Shown: one piece after another, positions 1-7,477 of the stretch
Numbering within the stretch: the first letter of the stretch is position 1
How the letters are laid out: every line of letters starts with the position of its first letter
Source: Candidatus Levyibacteriota bacterium
Lineage (GTDB): Bacteria > Patescibacteria > Microgenomatia > Levybacterales > UBA12049
Reading direction: 5' to 3'
NCBI GenBank assembly: GCA_003173915.1
Contig: PPGL01000016.1
Span: 1 to 20,664, forward strand
Length of the DNA: 20,664 nucleotides
Translations under genes and position numbers: made by a program
The notes under the pieces: generated by a model
The model's database searches: none
Told to the model about the DNA's origin: nothing
The model's input: the letters and a program-made list of their open reading frames with translations, nothing else

Positions 1-83
1 TTAAACAAAGATGCTACATATGAATCTTTTGGCATATTCATTTTGCGATTTTCTATGATTTTGTAAAGTTCTTTAAATGTCAT
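1..83 (-). CDS. hisE: Phosphoribosyl-ATP pyrophosphohydrolase, 5' part only (runs off the window)
   Basis: A reading frame starts at the ATG at 83-81 and stays open to the window edge, giving 27 codons. The translated start, MTFKELYKIIENRK followed by MNMPKDSYVASLF, matches the usual HisE opening (LEELYxIIxxRKxxxPxxSYTxxL). HisE hydrolyses phosphoribosyl-ATP to phosphoribosyl-AMP and pyrophosphate, step 2 of histidine synthesis. The start codon overlaps the hisI stop as ATGA, which fits translational coupling. Here HisE is a separate gene downstream of hisI rather than the HisIE fusion found in many bacteria. The identification rests on a short N-terminus plus strong operon context. Confidence 0.85.
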   Translation of the reverse strand, partial: MTFKELYKIIENRKMNMPKDSYVASLF

Positions 84-409
84 AGAGCTCCTCCTAGTTT
101 GGTAAAAAAGCAATTTTTATTTCCTGTGTGACAAACACTCTTACCAACAAGTTCTGCTTTTATAAGAATACTGTCTGTATCGCAATCAGAAAAAAGTTCA
201 ACGACTTTTAATTTATTACCAGACTCTTCCCCTTTCATCCAAAGTTTTTGTCTACTCCTACTCCAAAAATATACCCATCCTGTTTCAAGCGTTTTTTGTA
301 AGGCTAACTCATTCATATATCCAAGCATAAGTACTTCACAAGATGTACAATCCTGAATTATTGCAGGGACTAAACCATTACCTTTTGAAAAGTCTAATTT
401 TTGTTTCAT
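80..409 (-). CDS. hisI: Phosphoribosyl-AMP cyclohydrolase
   Basis: This 109-residue protein opens the adenine ring of phosphoribosyl-AMP (step 3 of histidine synthesis). The length is that of a stand-alone HisI. Visible family motifs are GLVPAIIQD near residue 12, MLGYMN near 28, YFWSRSR and WMKGEESGN near 47-65, the metal-binding DCDTD around 75-79, and CHTGNKNCF near 93-101 with the conserved cysteines. It starts one base after the hisF stop (TAA-T-ATG) and ends in a 4-base ATGA overlap with hisE. It is therefore translated as part of the long his mRNA and has no promoter of its own that I can see. Confidence 0.96.
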   Translation of the reverse strand: MKQKLDFSKGNGLVPAIIQDCTSCEVLMLGYMNELALQKTLETGWVYFWSRSRQKLWMKGEESGNKLKVVELFSDCDTDSILIKAELVGKSVCHTGNKNCFFTKLGGAL

Positions 410-410
410 A

Positions 411-1166
411 TTAATTTCTTACTGGAATATTTAGTTTTGCTAGATAAGCTTTAACCTCTCTTATTTTCAACTGACCAAAGTGAAATAACGATGCAGCAAG
501 TGTTGCATCTGCTCCTGCTTCTTGGAAAACGTTAAAAAAATCTTCTTTTTTACCTGCTCCACCAGACGCGATTACTGGAACCCCTACACTTTCTGATATT
601 ACTTTTGTCAATGCAATATCATAGCCATGCTTAGTTCCATCTTTGTCCATACTTGTTAAAAGTATTTCTCCTGCTCCTTTTTCGGTTACTTCTTTTGCCC
701 ACGAAACAGCATCTTTTTTTGTCGCTGTTCTTCCTCCATTTGTAAAAACTTGCCAACTCCCATTTATTTTTTTTGCATCGATAGCAACAACAATACATTG
801 ACTTCCAAATATATTTGCTGCCTTTGTAATAAGATCGGGATTATTTACCACCGATGTGTTAAGAGAAACTTTATCTGCCCCAGCTAAAAGAACTTTTCGT
901 ATATCTTCTACCGAACGAATGCCACCACCAACAGTAAATGGAATAAAAACTTGGCTTGCAACTTTTTTTACAATAGTTATCATTGTCTCTCTCCTTTCAT
1001 AAGAAGCTGTAATATCAAGGAAAGCTAGTTCATCAGCTCCTTCCTTGTTATAGAACTTGGCAAGTGCAACAGGGTCACCAGCATCTTTTATATGTACAAA
1101 ATTGATACCTTTAACCACTCGCCCCTTATCAACATCAAGACATGGAATAATTCGTTTAGCTAACAT
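411..1166 (-). CDS. hisF: Imidazole glycerol phosphate synthase, cyclase subunit
   Basis: The protein has 251 residues, the normal HisF length, and a (beta/alpha)8 barrel sequence beginning [16 protein letters not shown]. The catalytic aspartates D11 (CLDV) and D130 (VAIDAKK) are present, as are the phosphate-binding loops GGGIRSVED near 80 and ASGGAG near 200. HisF uses ammonia from HisH to turn PRFAR into imidazole glycerol phosphate and AICAR. The start lies inside the end of hisA (11-base overlap), and an AGGAGG Shine-Dalgarno sequence stands upstream within hisA, which supports the chosen ATG. Confidence 0.97.
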   Translation of the reverse strand: MLAKRIIPCLDVDKGRVVKGINFVHIKDAGDPVALAKFYNKEGADELAFLDITASYERRETMITIVKKVASQVFIPFTVGGGIRSVEDIRKVLLAGADKVSLNTSVVNNPDLITKAANIFGSQCIVVAIDAKKINGSWQVFTNGGRTATKKDAVSWAKEVTEKGAGEILLTSMDKDGTKHGYDIALTKVISESVGVPVIASGGAGKKEDFFNVFQEAGADATLAASLFHFGQLKIREVKAYLAKLNIPVRN

Positions 1167-1869
1167 ACCTTTGTACCTCCTCTAAATCCAGCATTCCTTC
1201 GTAAAGCGCTTTTCCAACAATTACCGATTCAACACCCATTTCTGCGAGTTGTTTAATTTGTTCTATTGAAGATACTCCACCAGCAACAGTAAAATTTCCT
1301 TTTGCAAATTCACGTAATTTTTGAATAGTTAAAAAATTTGGAGATGTCATGGTTCCATCTTTTTTAACATCAGTATAAATAAAATTTGTAACGCCAATTC
1401 CTTGTAGATTTTTAATTAATTCAAAAATTGATATCCGATTTTTTTTCAACCATCCTTGCGTTACAATTATTTCTTCTTTTCCATCCAAAGAAATAATAAT
1501 TGAACTCCCGTATGTCTTTATAATTTTTTTAAGCCATCGCTTATCTTCTATTCCTTTTGTTCCAATAATGACTTGTTGAACACCCATTGCAAGTAAATCC
1601 ACAATTGTTTCCTCGTCACGAATTCCCCCGCCCACTTGTAGAGGAATTGTTACATTTTTGACTATTTTTCTAATAATTTTTATATTTTGCATATTTCCCT
1701 CCTTTGCACCATCCAAGTCTACAATATGAATTTTTCTTGCTCCTTTTTTTTGCCAATTCAAAGCAATAGATACAGGATCATCTGCATATATTGTTTCTTG
1801 AGAAAAATCTCCTTGAAACAGCCTAACGCATTTTCCATTTCGTATGTCAATTGCTGGAATCAGTTTCAT
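1156..1869 (-). CDS. hisA: ProFAR isomerase (1-(5-phosphoribosyl)-5-[(phosphoribosylamino)methylideneamino]imidazole-4-carboxamide isomerase)
   Basis: This 237-residue (beta/alpha)8 barrel starts [17 protein letters not shown]. The acid/base aspartates expected for HisA are visible: D8 in AIDIRNG, D129 in ISLDGKE and the TDVKKDGT segment at about 166-173. The phosphate-binding GGGIRDEE at 80-87 and AGGVSS near 197 are also there. HisA performs the Amadori isomerisation of ProFAR to PRFAR. The start overlaps the hisH stop by 4 bases (ATGA) and the end overlaps hisF by 11 bases, so the order hisH-hisA-hisF is tightly coupled. Trp synthesis genes are absent here, so there is no reason to call it the dual-function PriA. 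Confidence 0.97.
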   Translation of the reverse strand: MKLIPAIDIRNGKCVRLFQGDFSQETIYADDPVSIALNWQKKGARKIHIVDLDGAKEGNMQNIKIIRKIVKNVTIPLQVGGGIRDEETIVDLLAMGVQQVIIGTKGIEDKRWLKKIIKTYGSSIIISLDGKEEIIVTQGWLKKNRISIFELIKNLQGIGVTNFIYTDVKKDGTMTSPNFLTIQKLREFAKGNFTVAGGVSSIEQIKQLAEMGVESVIVGKALYEGMLDLEEVQRYVS

Positions 1870-2471
1870 ATTGCCTTCATAAAATTTCTTAATACTTGTA
1901 AACCAACTTCTCCGCTTTTTTCAGGATGAAACTGCACTCCAAAAATAATGTCCTTTTCTAAAGCACTACAAAACATTTCCCCATAATCTGTTATGCCAGC
2001 AACTACGGATTGATCTTTTGGCAAACATACATATGAGTTAATAAAATAAAAATAACTCTCTTCTGGTATTTTATTCATTATTCTTAATTCTTTATTCTTA
2101 ATGCTTACCTGATTCCATCCAATTTGTGGAACCTTTAGTTTTGTTTGTAGCTTTTTAACTTCTCCTTCTAAAATATGTAAACAAGTAACATTTCCCTCCT
2201 CGCTAAAAGAAAGCAATAATTGCATACCTAGACAAATTCCTAAAAAAGGTTTTTTATTTGCTATTACCTTTTTAATGAGAACATCCAAACCAAAAGACGT
2301 AAGATTTTCCATACCTTTTTTTGCTGCTCCATCACCAGGCAAAATAAACCCATCTGCTACTTCTAATTCTTTTGGGATTTTTGAAACAAAACTTTTTACA
2401 CCCAAACGATTCAAAGCATTTTGAATACTTGCAATGTTACCTACTTGATAATCAATAATTCCTATTTTCAT
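1866..2471 (-). CDS. hisH: Imidazole glycerol phosphate synthase, glutamine amidotransferase subunit
   Basis: The 201-residue class I glutamine amidotransferase begins MKIGIIDYQVGNI. The catalytic triad is visible as C80 in LGICLGMQL and H182/E184 in QFHPEKSG. HisH releases ammonia from glutamine and channels it into HisF. The ATG overlaps the hisN-like stop as ATGA. One segment at about residues 122-135 (IKNKELRIMNK) is encoded by five tandem degenerate heptamers (2073-2107), a repeat type found at gene borders elsewhere in the window. The total length stays normal, so this stretch probably lies in a tolerant surface loop. Confidence 0.96.
   Translation of the reverse strand: MKIGIIDYQVGNIASIQNALNRLGVKSFVSKIPKELEVADGFILPGDGAAKKGMENLTSFGLDVLIKKVIANKKPFLGICLGMQLLLSFSEEGNVTCLHILEGEVKKLQTKLKVPQIGWNQVSIKNKELRIMNKIPEESYFYFINSYVCLPKDQSVVAGITDYGEMFCSALEKDIIFGVQFHPEKSGEVGLQVLRNFMKAI
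2073..2107. repeat. Five tandem degenerate heptamers inside hisH
   Basis: On the + strand the sequence reads as consecutive 7-base units ATTCATT, ATTCTTA, ATTCTTT, ATTCTTA and ATGCTTA. It lies within hisH and encodes part of the IKNKELRIMNK stretch. Nineteen consecutive bases (ATTCTTAATTCTTTATTCT) are identical to the heptamer tract upstream of prfA at about 10664-10682. Confidence 0.75.
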
Positions 2472-3361
2472 ATACTTGTTGTTAATTGTAATGGATTTTC
2501 TGCTAAAACAATTTGCTTTCTTTGCTCAGAAGTTATCAATTGTAAACCTATTTGATACAGTGCATCTGCGTCTGTATCTGAAGGTCCTATTGCAATGATT
2601 GAATTTCTCCCATTAATTTTACCGAGTCTAACTGAATATCCTTGTTGCGCTACTGCACCAAGAAAAATAAGATCATAATCAGGAAATGACTTTTTCCCTT
2701 TATCACTACATAGCCAAAGAAGTCCATCTATATTTCCTTTACATAATTGCCATCCTGCCCAAACAGCAGAAGGATAGGACGTTTGAGTATATTCACTCTT
2801 GGAAATATTCAAAACATTTGCCAAAATAGAACCAAATTTTTCAGATGCAGTACTCCCATAATCATAGACATCTATTGCTAATTTTCCACCATTTCCAAGT
2901 TTAGTTTTAAAACTTTGTGGAACTTTTACTTGTTTGTCCGACGAGGTAAATACATCTCCTGCTGCAACAAGATTCCAGGAATATGCAAGAGTTCCATCTA
3001 ACCTACATGCGCCTACCATTACTCCCCATGTATTCTGCCCTTTTGCAAAAGAACTTGTTCCATCAAGTGGATCAATAAGAAGCTGCCAAAACTGATCTTT
3101 TGACTTTTCAGAAAATGAAAATTTTTCTTCTGCTTTTACGGAATATTCCTTGCCAAGCGAAGAATTGGAAAAATATTGTAAGATTACATTTTGGATTTGT
3201 ATATCTGCATCTGTTACTAAGTCTCCATTCATTTTTTTCCATTGCAAAGACCGATCCGTTTTTAATCGTTTTTGAATTGTTGTGGCAATCTCAAGAATCT
3301 GTTTTGATGGAATTGCATTAAACACCTTTTTAAACACTAGTGGTTCTATCTGCCCTATCAT
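2468..3361 (-). CDS. hisN: Inositol-monophosphatase-family phosphatase, probable histidinol-phosphatase (HisN type)
   Basis: The start chosen is the ATG at 3361, because it overlaps the hisB stop as ATGA and follows a GGAGG site; this gives 297 residues. A longer frame running back into hisB lacks these signals. The IMPase-family metal site is complete: E78-E79 (KAEEKF), D97-P-L-D-G-T102 (LLIDPLDGT) and D230 near the C-terminus (FPDYDLIF), with VTDAD at about 49-53. HisB here is dehydratase-only and no PHP-type or HAD-type histidinol phosphatase gene is in the operon. The simplest reading is that this protein dephosphorylates histidinol phosphate, like actinobacterial HisN. Family membership is clear; the exact substrate is inferred from context. 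Confidence 0.85.
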   Translation of the reverse strand: MIGQIEPLVFKKVFNAIPSKQILEIATTIQKRLKTDRSLQWKKMNGDLVTDADIQIQNVILQYFSNSSLGKEYSVKAEEKFSFSEKSKDQFWQLLIDPLDGTSSFAKGQNTWGVMVGACRLDGTLAYSWNLVAAGDVFTSSDKQVKVPQSFKTKLGNGGKLAIDVYDYGSTASEKFGSILANVLNISKSEYTQTSYPSAVWAGWQLCKGNIDGLLWLCSDKGKKSFPDYDLIFLGAVAQQGYSVRLGKINGRNSIIAIGPSDTDADALYQIGLQLITSEQRKQIVLAENPLQLTTSI

Positions 3362-4017
3362 AGTTTTCCCTCCATTCCTGTTCCTTTCAAACCAAGTGTT
3401 GTTCCTGCTCGATAGGAACATGGCATTAAAGATTCTCGTATTGCTTCTCCAAATGCTTTAAATGCAGCTTCCCATGTGTGGTGTGAATCAACCCCACTCA
3501 GAAATTGAACAAAAACAACACATCCAGCACCTTGTGCAAATCCTTCAAAAAATTGCTTTACATTTGTTGTCAACATATCTTCAGCAAACGGTAGCGCTAG
3601 TGCAGGAATATCTCCTTGCAAAAAACAATATGCTCTTCCATCAAATGCAAGTGTTACTGTTACTAACGCTTCATCAAATGCAACAGTATATGTTCCTCGT
3701 TGCATCACTCCGTTTTGCTGACGAGCATCAAGCATTTCTCTTATTCCTCTTCCAAAAGTAAGTCCAGTATCTTCCGCAATTACGTGATCAAGCACTTCTG
3801 CTTCTGTTTGTTGATACAATACATCCAGATTGAGCAGCGCTCGTGATGCAATACCTGTCAGCATATGATTGAAAAACTTACTCCCTGTTTGAATACGATA
3901 GTCTCTTCTTGGACTGTCTTCCAGAACCAAATCTATTTTTGATTCCCTTGTAATTCGAGACATTACTATTTTTTTCTCTGAAATTTTATCAAAAACAATT
4001 CCTAATTTACTTTTCAT
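3358..4017 (-). CDS. hisB: Imidazoleglycerol-phosphate dehydratase, divergent metal site
   Basis: This 219-residue monofunctional HisB-fold protein should dehydrate IGP to imidazole acetol phosphate. The start at 4017 is supported by GGAGG six bases upstream and adds about 18 residues before the usual opening (MSRITRESKIDL, possible alternative start at 3963). FFNHML (H51) and the second HHxxE motif, SHHTWEAAFKAFG (H179, H180, E183), are intact. The first HHxxE motif reads DHVIAED (H78, V79, E82), and the position that normally carries histidine in an LHI-like strand reads VFV (F169). Two of the expected manganese ligands therefore seem replaced. It overlaps hisD by 11 bases. It is the only IGPD in the operon. 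Confidence 0.88.
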   Translation of the reverse strand: MKSKLGIVFDKISEKKIVMSRITRESKIDLVLEDSPRRDYRIQTGSKFFNHMLTGIASRALLNLDVLYQQTEAEVLDHVIAEDTGLTFGRGIREMLDARQQNGVMQRGTYTVAFDEALVTVTLAFDGRAYCFLQGDIPALALPFAEDMLTTNVKQFFEGFAQGAGCVVFVQFLSGVDSHHTWEAAFKAFGEAIRESLMPCSYRAGTTLGLKGTGMEGKL

Positions 4018-5344
4018 ATTTTTCCTCCTTTTTTTTTACTCTGTCCCATAACCGTTCTTTTTTATTAATGCGGACATTAACACTATTCCAGTGTGCATCA
4101 AGTTTTTCAATTCCTGAAACAACATCAACAATTTCCTCCAAATTTTCCAAACCTTCCTGTGTCAAATATTGAACTTCAGATGATTTTTGAAAGGTTTCAA
4201 CACTAACAGCACTCGACATCTTTGGCCAATATCCTGTTGGCAAAATGTGATTTGTTCCACTGGCATAATCACCAATTGCAACAGGTGCATAATTACCAAG
4301 AAATATTGATCCTGCATTCTTTATTTTTGGTAATACAGCAAATGGATCTGCAACTTGAATTTCCAAATGCTCAGGACTGTATTCATTTGTTAGCGCAATT
4401 GCTTCTTCCCAATTTTCTACAACAATTGCACAGGAATATTTTTCTAAAGATTTTTCAATAACATCTCTTCTTTGCAAATATTTGATCTGTCGTGAAACTT
4501 CCTGTTTTGTTTCTTCGGCAAGTTTTTTTGAATATGTAATGAGTACACCAGCAGCATCTGGAGCATGTTCGGCCCTTGCTAAAATATCCGCAGCACAATA
4601 GGTTGGGTTGGCAAATTCATCAGCCAAAATAACTGCCTCAGATGGACCTGCTACCATATCTATTGATACCTTTCCAAATACCAACATTTTTGCCGCTTGT
4701 GTATAGACACTTCCCGGCCCAGCAATTTTAAGCACTGGTCGAATAGTTTCTGTTCCATACGCCATTGCTGCAACACCTGCAATGCCCCCAACTCGATAAA
4801 TCTCATCCACTCCGGCAATGTCTGCTGCAATAAGCATTTCTGGATAATCCCCTGTTGGCGGAAAACATGCAACAACTCTTCCAACTCCGGCTGCTTTTGC
4901 AGTGACGGCCAGAATTTGCATAACTGTTGGAAGAGGAACTTGTCCTGCTGGTACAGCAAGCCCAACAGATTCGATTGGCGTAATTTTATAGCCCACTTGA
5001 ACTCCTGGAATAAAGGATTTCAAAACTGTTTCCTGTCGCGCTTTAGACAGAGCATTTTGTCGAGAAATACTTATTTGTCGTCGCATGACTTCAACAATCT
5101 TTGGATCGACAATTTCATATGCTTTTTTAATATCTTTTTTCGTCACTTTGAGATTTTTAATGTCAAAATCTTTATTATCAAATTTTCGTGTGTATTCCAA
5201 AATCCCAGCATCACCTTTTTGTTTGATTATTTCTAACCACTGCGCAACATAATCACGAATTGAAGACATATCAAACATTGCTCGATCCATGATTTTTTTC
5301 TTTGTTTTTCCGTCTACTGTTTTCCAGTTATAAATTTGTAACAT
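4007..5344 (-). CDS. hisD: Histidinol dehydrogenase
   Basis: The 445-residue protein oxidises histidinol to histidine with two NAD. Family landmarks are the AGPGSVYTQAAK segment at 208-219, SIDMVAGPSE at 227-236, the catalytic pair E325-H326 in YSPEHLEI, the zinc ligand D359 in GDYASGTNH, H260 in RAEHAP and H418 in DAHWNSV. Where the family normally has glutamine (QAEH, a zinc ligand in the E. coli enzyme) this protein has R257. The start ATG follows the hisC stop by one base, and the end overlaps hisB by 11 bases. Confidence 0.96.
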   Translation of the reverse strand: MLQIYNWKTVDGKTKKKIMDRAMFDMSSIRDYVAQWLEIIKQKGDAGILEYTRKFDNKDFDIKNLKVTKKDIKKAYEIVDPKIVEVMRRQISISRQNALSKARQETVLKSFIPGVQVGYKITPIESVGLAVPAGQVPLPTVMQILAVTAKAAGVGRVVACFPPTGDYPEMLIAADIAGVDEIYRVGGIAGVAAMAYGTETIRPVLKIAGPGSVYTQAAKMLVFGKVSIDMVAGPSEAVILADEFANPTYCAADILARAEHAPDAAGVLITYSKKLAEETKQEVSRQIKYLQRRDVIEKSLEKYSCAIVVENWEEAIALTNEYSPEHLEIQVADPFAVLPKIKNAGSIFLGNYAPVAIGDYASGTNHILPTGYWPKMSSAVSVETFQKSSEVQYLTQEGLENLEEIVDVVSGIEKLDAHWNSVNVRINKKERLWDRVKKKEEKYEK

Positions 5345-5345
5345 A

Positions 5346-6431
5346 TTATTTCTCTCCTATATTTCCTTTAATTTTTTTAACAACAATATTTTGAACTTTT
5401 TTCGCCGGAACTCCCAGATACATGTAGTTTGCGCCCAATCCTTTGTAGATCGAACAATCCTTAATAAATATTCCGTCTTTGGAAAGTTTTTCTTTAAGAA
5501 ATTTTGCAGTTATAGTTGCTTTTTTGATTCTAATTAAACAAAACGTTGTCTTTGTTGGGATAATTTCTAATGTAGTGATAGTCTGCAATTTTTCTTCAAA
5601 CTCTTTTTTGAGTTTTACATATACATCAAGCATCTGAGGAATTTTTTCCCTATTACTAAGAACAGTAATTCCACATGCAAGTGCAAAACGATTAATATTA
5701 AAGACTTGATTTGTTTGTTCGAGTCTATTGAGATATGTGGTAACTTCAGCATTTGCAATAATATACCCAAGTCTCACTCCAGCAAGCGCAAAAACTTTTG
5801 AAAAACTACGAGTAACAATGATATTTGGATATAACATAACTAGTGATGCTACGGAAACTTTTGATAATTCAAAATAACATTCATCAATAACAAACAGACA
5901 ATTATTATTTTTTGCAAGAGACTCAATTTCATTGGGTTGTAATAAAATATTCCCTGTTGGATTATTTGGATTTGCAATCCATACAATTTTTGTTTTAGTT
6001 GTAATTGCATTTTGAAATTTTTGTATATCTAAAGAAAAATCTTCTTCAAGAGAAACAGTTTTAACAGTTGCTCCCATCATTTGGCTAACTGATTCAAAAC
6101 ATGGATATGATGGATTTGGCATTACCACTTCATCTTTTTCTGCGATAAAGACTTTTGCAATAAGCTCTAAAGCTTCATCACTTCCATTTGTTGGAACAAT
6201 ATTTTCTGAATTAACACCAACATATTGAGCAAGTTTTTCTTTAAGTTGTTGCTTTGTAGGACTTGGATAAAGATTTATTTTGTTAATCTCTTCCAAAATT
6301 GCCTTTTTATATATTGGAAGAACACTCTGATTCTCTCCCCACAAAAGTCGCATTCCAGATGTATCTGGAACATCTCCCCAATTAATTTCTCCCATTTTCT
6401 TTACTTGTTTTCTGATTAAATTTTTTATCAT
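5346..6431 (-). CDS. hisC: Histidinol-phosphate aminotransferase
   Basis: This 361-residue PLP enzyme of fold type I converts imidazole acetol phosphate to histidinol phosphate. Motifs in order are NLYPSPT near 53, TNGSDEALEL at 81-90, ANPNNPTGN at 153-161, VIDECYFEL near 181-189, and the PLP lysine K212 in SFSKVFALAGVRLGY with R220. Near the C-terminus the family usually has an arginine in an LRVxxG-like strand that holds the substrate; here the aligned strand reads NYMYLGV (Y338). AAGGAGCTG precedes the ATG, supporting the start. It lies 9 bases after hisG and 1 base before hisD. Aminotransferases of this subgroup can be promiscuous, but the operon makes HisC the best call. Confidence 0.94.
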   Translation of the reverse strand: MIKNLIRKQVKKMGEINWGDVPDTSGMRLLWGENQSVLPIYKKAILEEINKINLYPSPTKQQLKEKLAQYVGVNSENIVPTNGSDEALELIAKVFIAEKDEVVMPNPSYPCFESVSQMMGATVKTVSLEEDFSLDIQKFQNAITTKTKIVWIANPNNPTGNILLQPNEIESLAKNNNCLFVIDECYFELSKVSVASLVMLYPNIIVTRSFSKVFALAGVRLGYIIANAEVTTYLNRLEQTNQVFNINRFALACGITVLSNREKIPQMLDVYVKLKKEFEEKLQTITTLEIIPTKTTFCLIRIKKATITAKFLKEKLSKDGIFIKDCSIYKGLGANYMYLGVPAKKVQNIVVKKIKGNIGEK

Positions 6432-6440
6432 ATCAGCTCC

Positions 6441-7316
6441 TTAAATAATCATTTTCTCAATTGGCAAAACGATAATTCCCGATGCCCCAACATTTTGTAA
6501 TCGTTCGATCGTTTCCCAAAAAATATCTTCTTTAATAACTGTCTGAACTGAAATCCAACCTTCTTTAGCTAAAGGAGAAACCGTCGGAGATTTTAAACCA
6601 AGAGTAATTTTTTTAAGTTTTGGTAAAACATTTTCTGGAGCGTTCATCATGACATACTTATAATCTTTTGCTGAAAGTACACCTTTAAATCTTGTTATTA
6701 TTTTTTCGAGTAAGTCTTTCTTGCCATTTATCAAAGATTGCTCATTTGCAATTAGTACTGCTTCAGAATCATACACTTTCGTTAACACTCTCAAATCATT
6801 CAACGCAAGCGTACTTCCTGTTGATGTAAGGTCTACTATTGCTTGCGAGACCCCTAACGCAGGTGTAATTTCTACAGAACCACTAATATTAACTATTTCA
6901 ACAGGAATATTATTTTTTTGAAAGAATTTTTTTGTTGACTCTGGATATGAAGTTGCTACCTTTTTATTTTTCAGCTCTTTTATATCTTTAATAGTTGATT
7001 CTTTAGGAATTGCAATAATAAGCGAACAAAATCCATATCGCAAGTTAAGTAATTTTTTTACCTTTGGTCTTTCTTCATTCAAGATATTTTGACCAAGAAT
7101 TCCCAAATCAACAGTGCCAGAAGCGACATAATCTGGAATATCATCATCTCGTACATACAAAATTTCTAGTGGAAAATTTCGACATGATGAAAATAGTCTT
7201 TGTTTATAACTTTCAAACTCAAGACCTGCTTTTCTCAAAAACTCAAGCGTTTCGTCAGTTAAACGACCTTGCTTTTGTATAGCTAATTTTAGATTCTTAT
7301 TATTAATATTTGCCAT
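6441..7316 (-). CDS. hisG: ATP phosphoribosyltransferase, long (self-regulated) form
   Basis: HisG condenses ATP and PRPP, the first committed step. The start chosen is the ATG at 7316, with AAAGGG upstream; the open frame extending to 7376 runs into the tRNA gene and is rejected. The result is 291 residues, the length of the long form. The catalytic part includes KLAIQKQGRL at 10-19 and the PRPP loop VDLTSTGSTL at 161-170. The C-terminal regulatory domain is recognisable from LGLKSPTVSPLAKEGW (239-254) and GASGIIVLPIEKMI. That domain binds histidine for feedback inhibition, so no HisZ partner is needed. It is the first protein gene after the T-box leader and tRNA-His. Confidence 0.96.
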   Translation of the reverse strand: MANINNKNLKLAIQKQGRLTDETLEFLRKAGLEFESYKQRLFSSCRNFPLEILYVRDDDIPDYVASGTVDLGILGQNILNEERPKVKKLLNLRYGFCSLIIAIPKESTIKDIKELKNKKVATSYPESTKKFFQKNNIPVEIVNISGSVEITPALGVSQAIVDLTSTGSTLALNDLRVLTKVYDSEAVLIANEQSLINGKKDLLEKIITRFKGVLSAKDYKYVMMNAPENVLPKLKKITLGLKSPTVSPLAKEGWISVQTVIKEDIFWETIERLQNVGASGIIVLPIEKMII

Positions 7317-7334
7317 ATTTATCCCTTTCTTTTG

Positions 7335-7407
7335 GGTAGCTAACGGGAGTCGAACCCGCAACACCTGGCCCCACAAACCAGTGCTCTACCATTGAGCTAT
7401 AGCCACC
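7335..7407 (-). tRNA. tRNA-His (anticodon GTG)
   Basis: The cloverleaf can be drawn by eye. The acceptor stem GTGGCTA/TAGCTAC is extended by an encoded G-1 facing C73, the hallmark of tRNA-His. The D stem is GCTC/GAGC. The anticodon stem CTGGT/GCCAG carries loop TTGTGGG, with GTG at 34-36. The T arm is GCGGG-TTCGACT-CCCGT. CCA is not encoded (the next bases are CAA). The gene lies 12 bases downstream of the T-box terminator and 18 bases upstream of hisG, on the same strand. No separate promoter is evident in the gap, so it is probably transcribed as part of the T-box-controlled his transcript and cut out by tRNA processing. Confidence 0.97.
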
Positions 7408-7418
7408 AAATTTCCAAC

Positions 7419-7477
7419 AAAAAACCTCCCGTTCATTTCCCACCACCAAAAATAGTGATGAAAAAGGAACGAGAGGT
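7419..7477 (-). terminator. Intrinsic attenuator terminator of the T-box
   Basis: A stem of 23 positions (7477-7455 with 7446-7424) pairs at 22 of them, counting G-U pairs, around the 8-base loop TATTTTTG. It is followed by a run of T at 7423-7419. The 5' arm (ACCTCTCGTTCCTTT) is exactly the strand used by the antiterminator. It lies just upstream of tRNA-His, so termination would silence both the tRNA and the his genes. Confidence 0.93.

Noticed and set aside
3362..3421. Longer hisN reading frame starting inside hisB
   Set aside because: The ATG at 3361 overlaps the hisB stop as ATGA and has GGAGG upstream; the extension resembles no part of IMPase proteins.
7317..7376. N-terminal extension of hisG into the tRNA-His gene
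   Set aside because: The extra residues are the antisense-like translation of the tRNA; the ATG at 7316 has a ribosome-binding site and matches the HisG family start.
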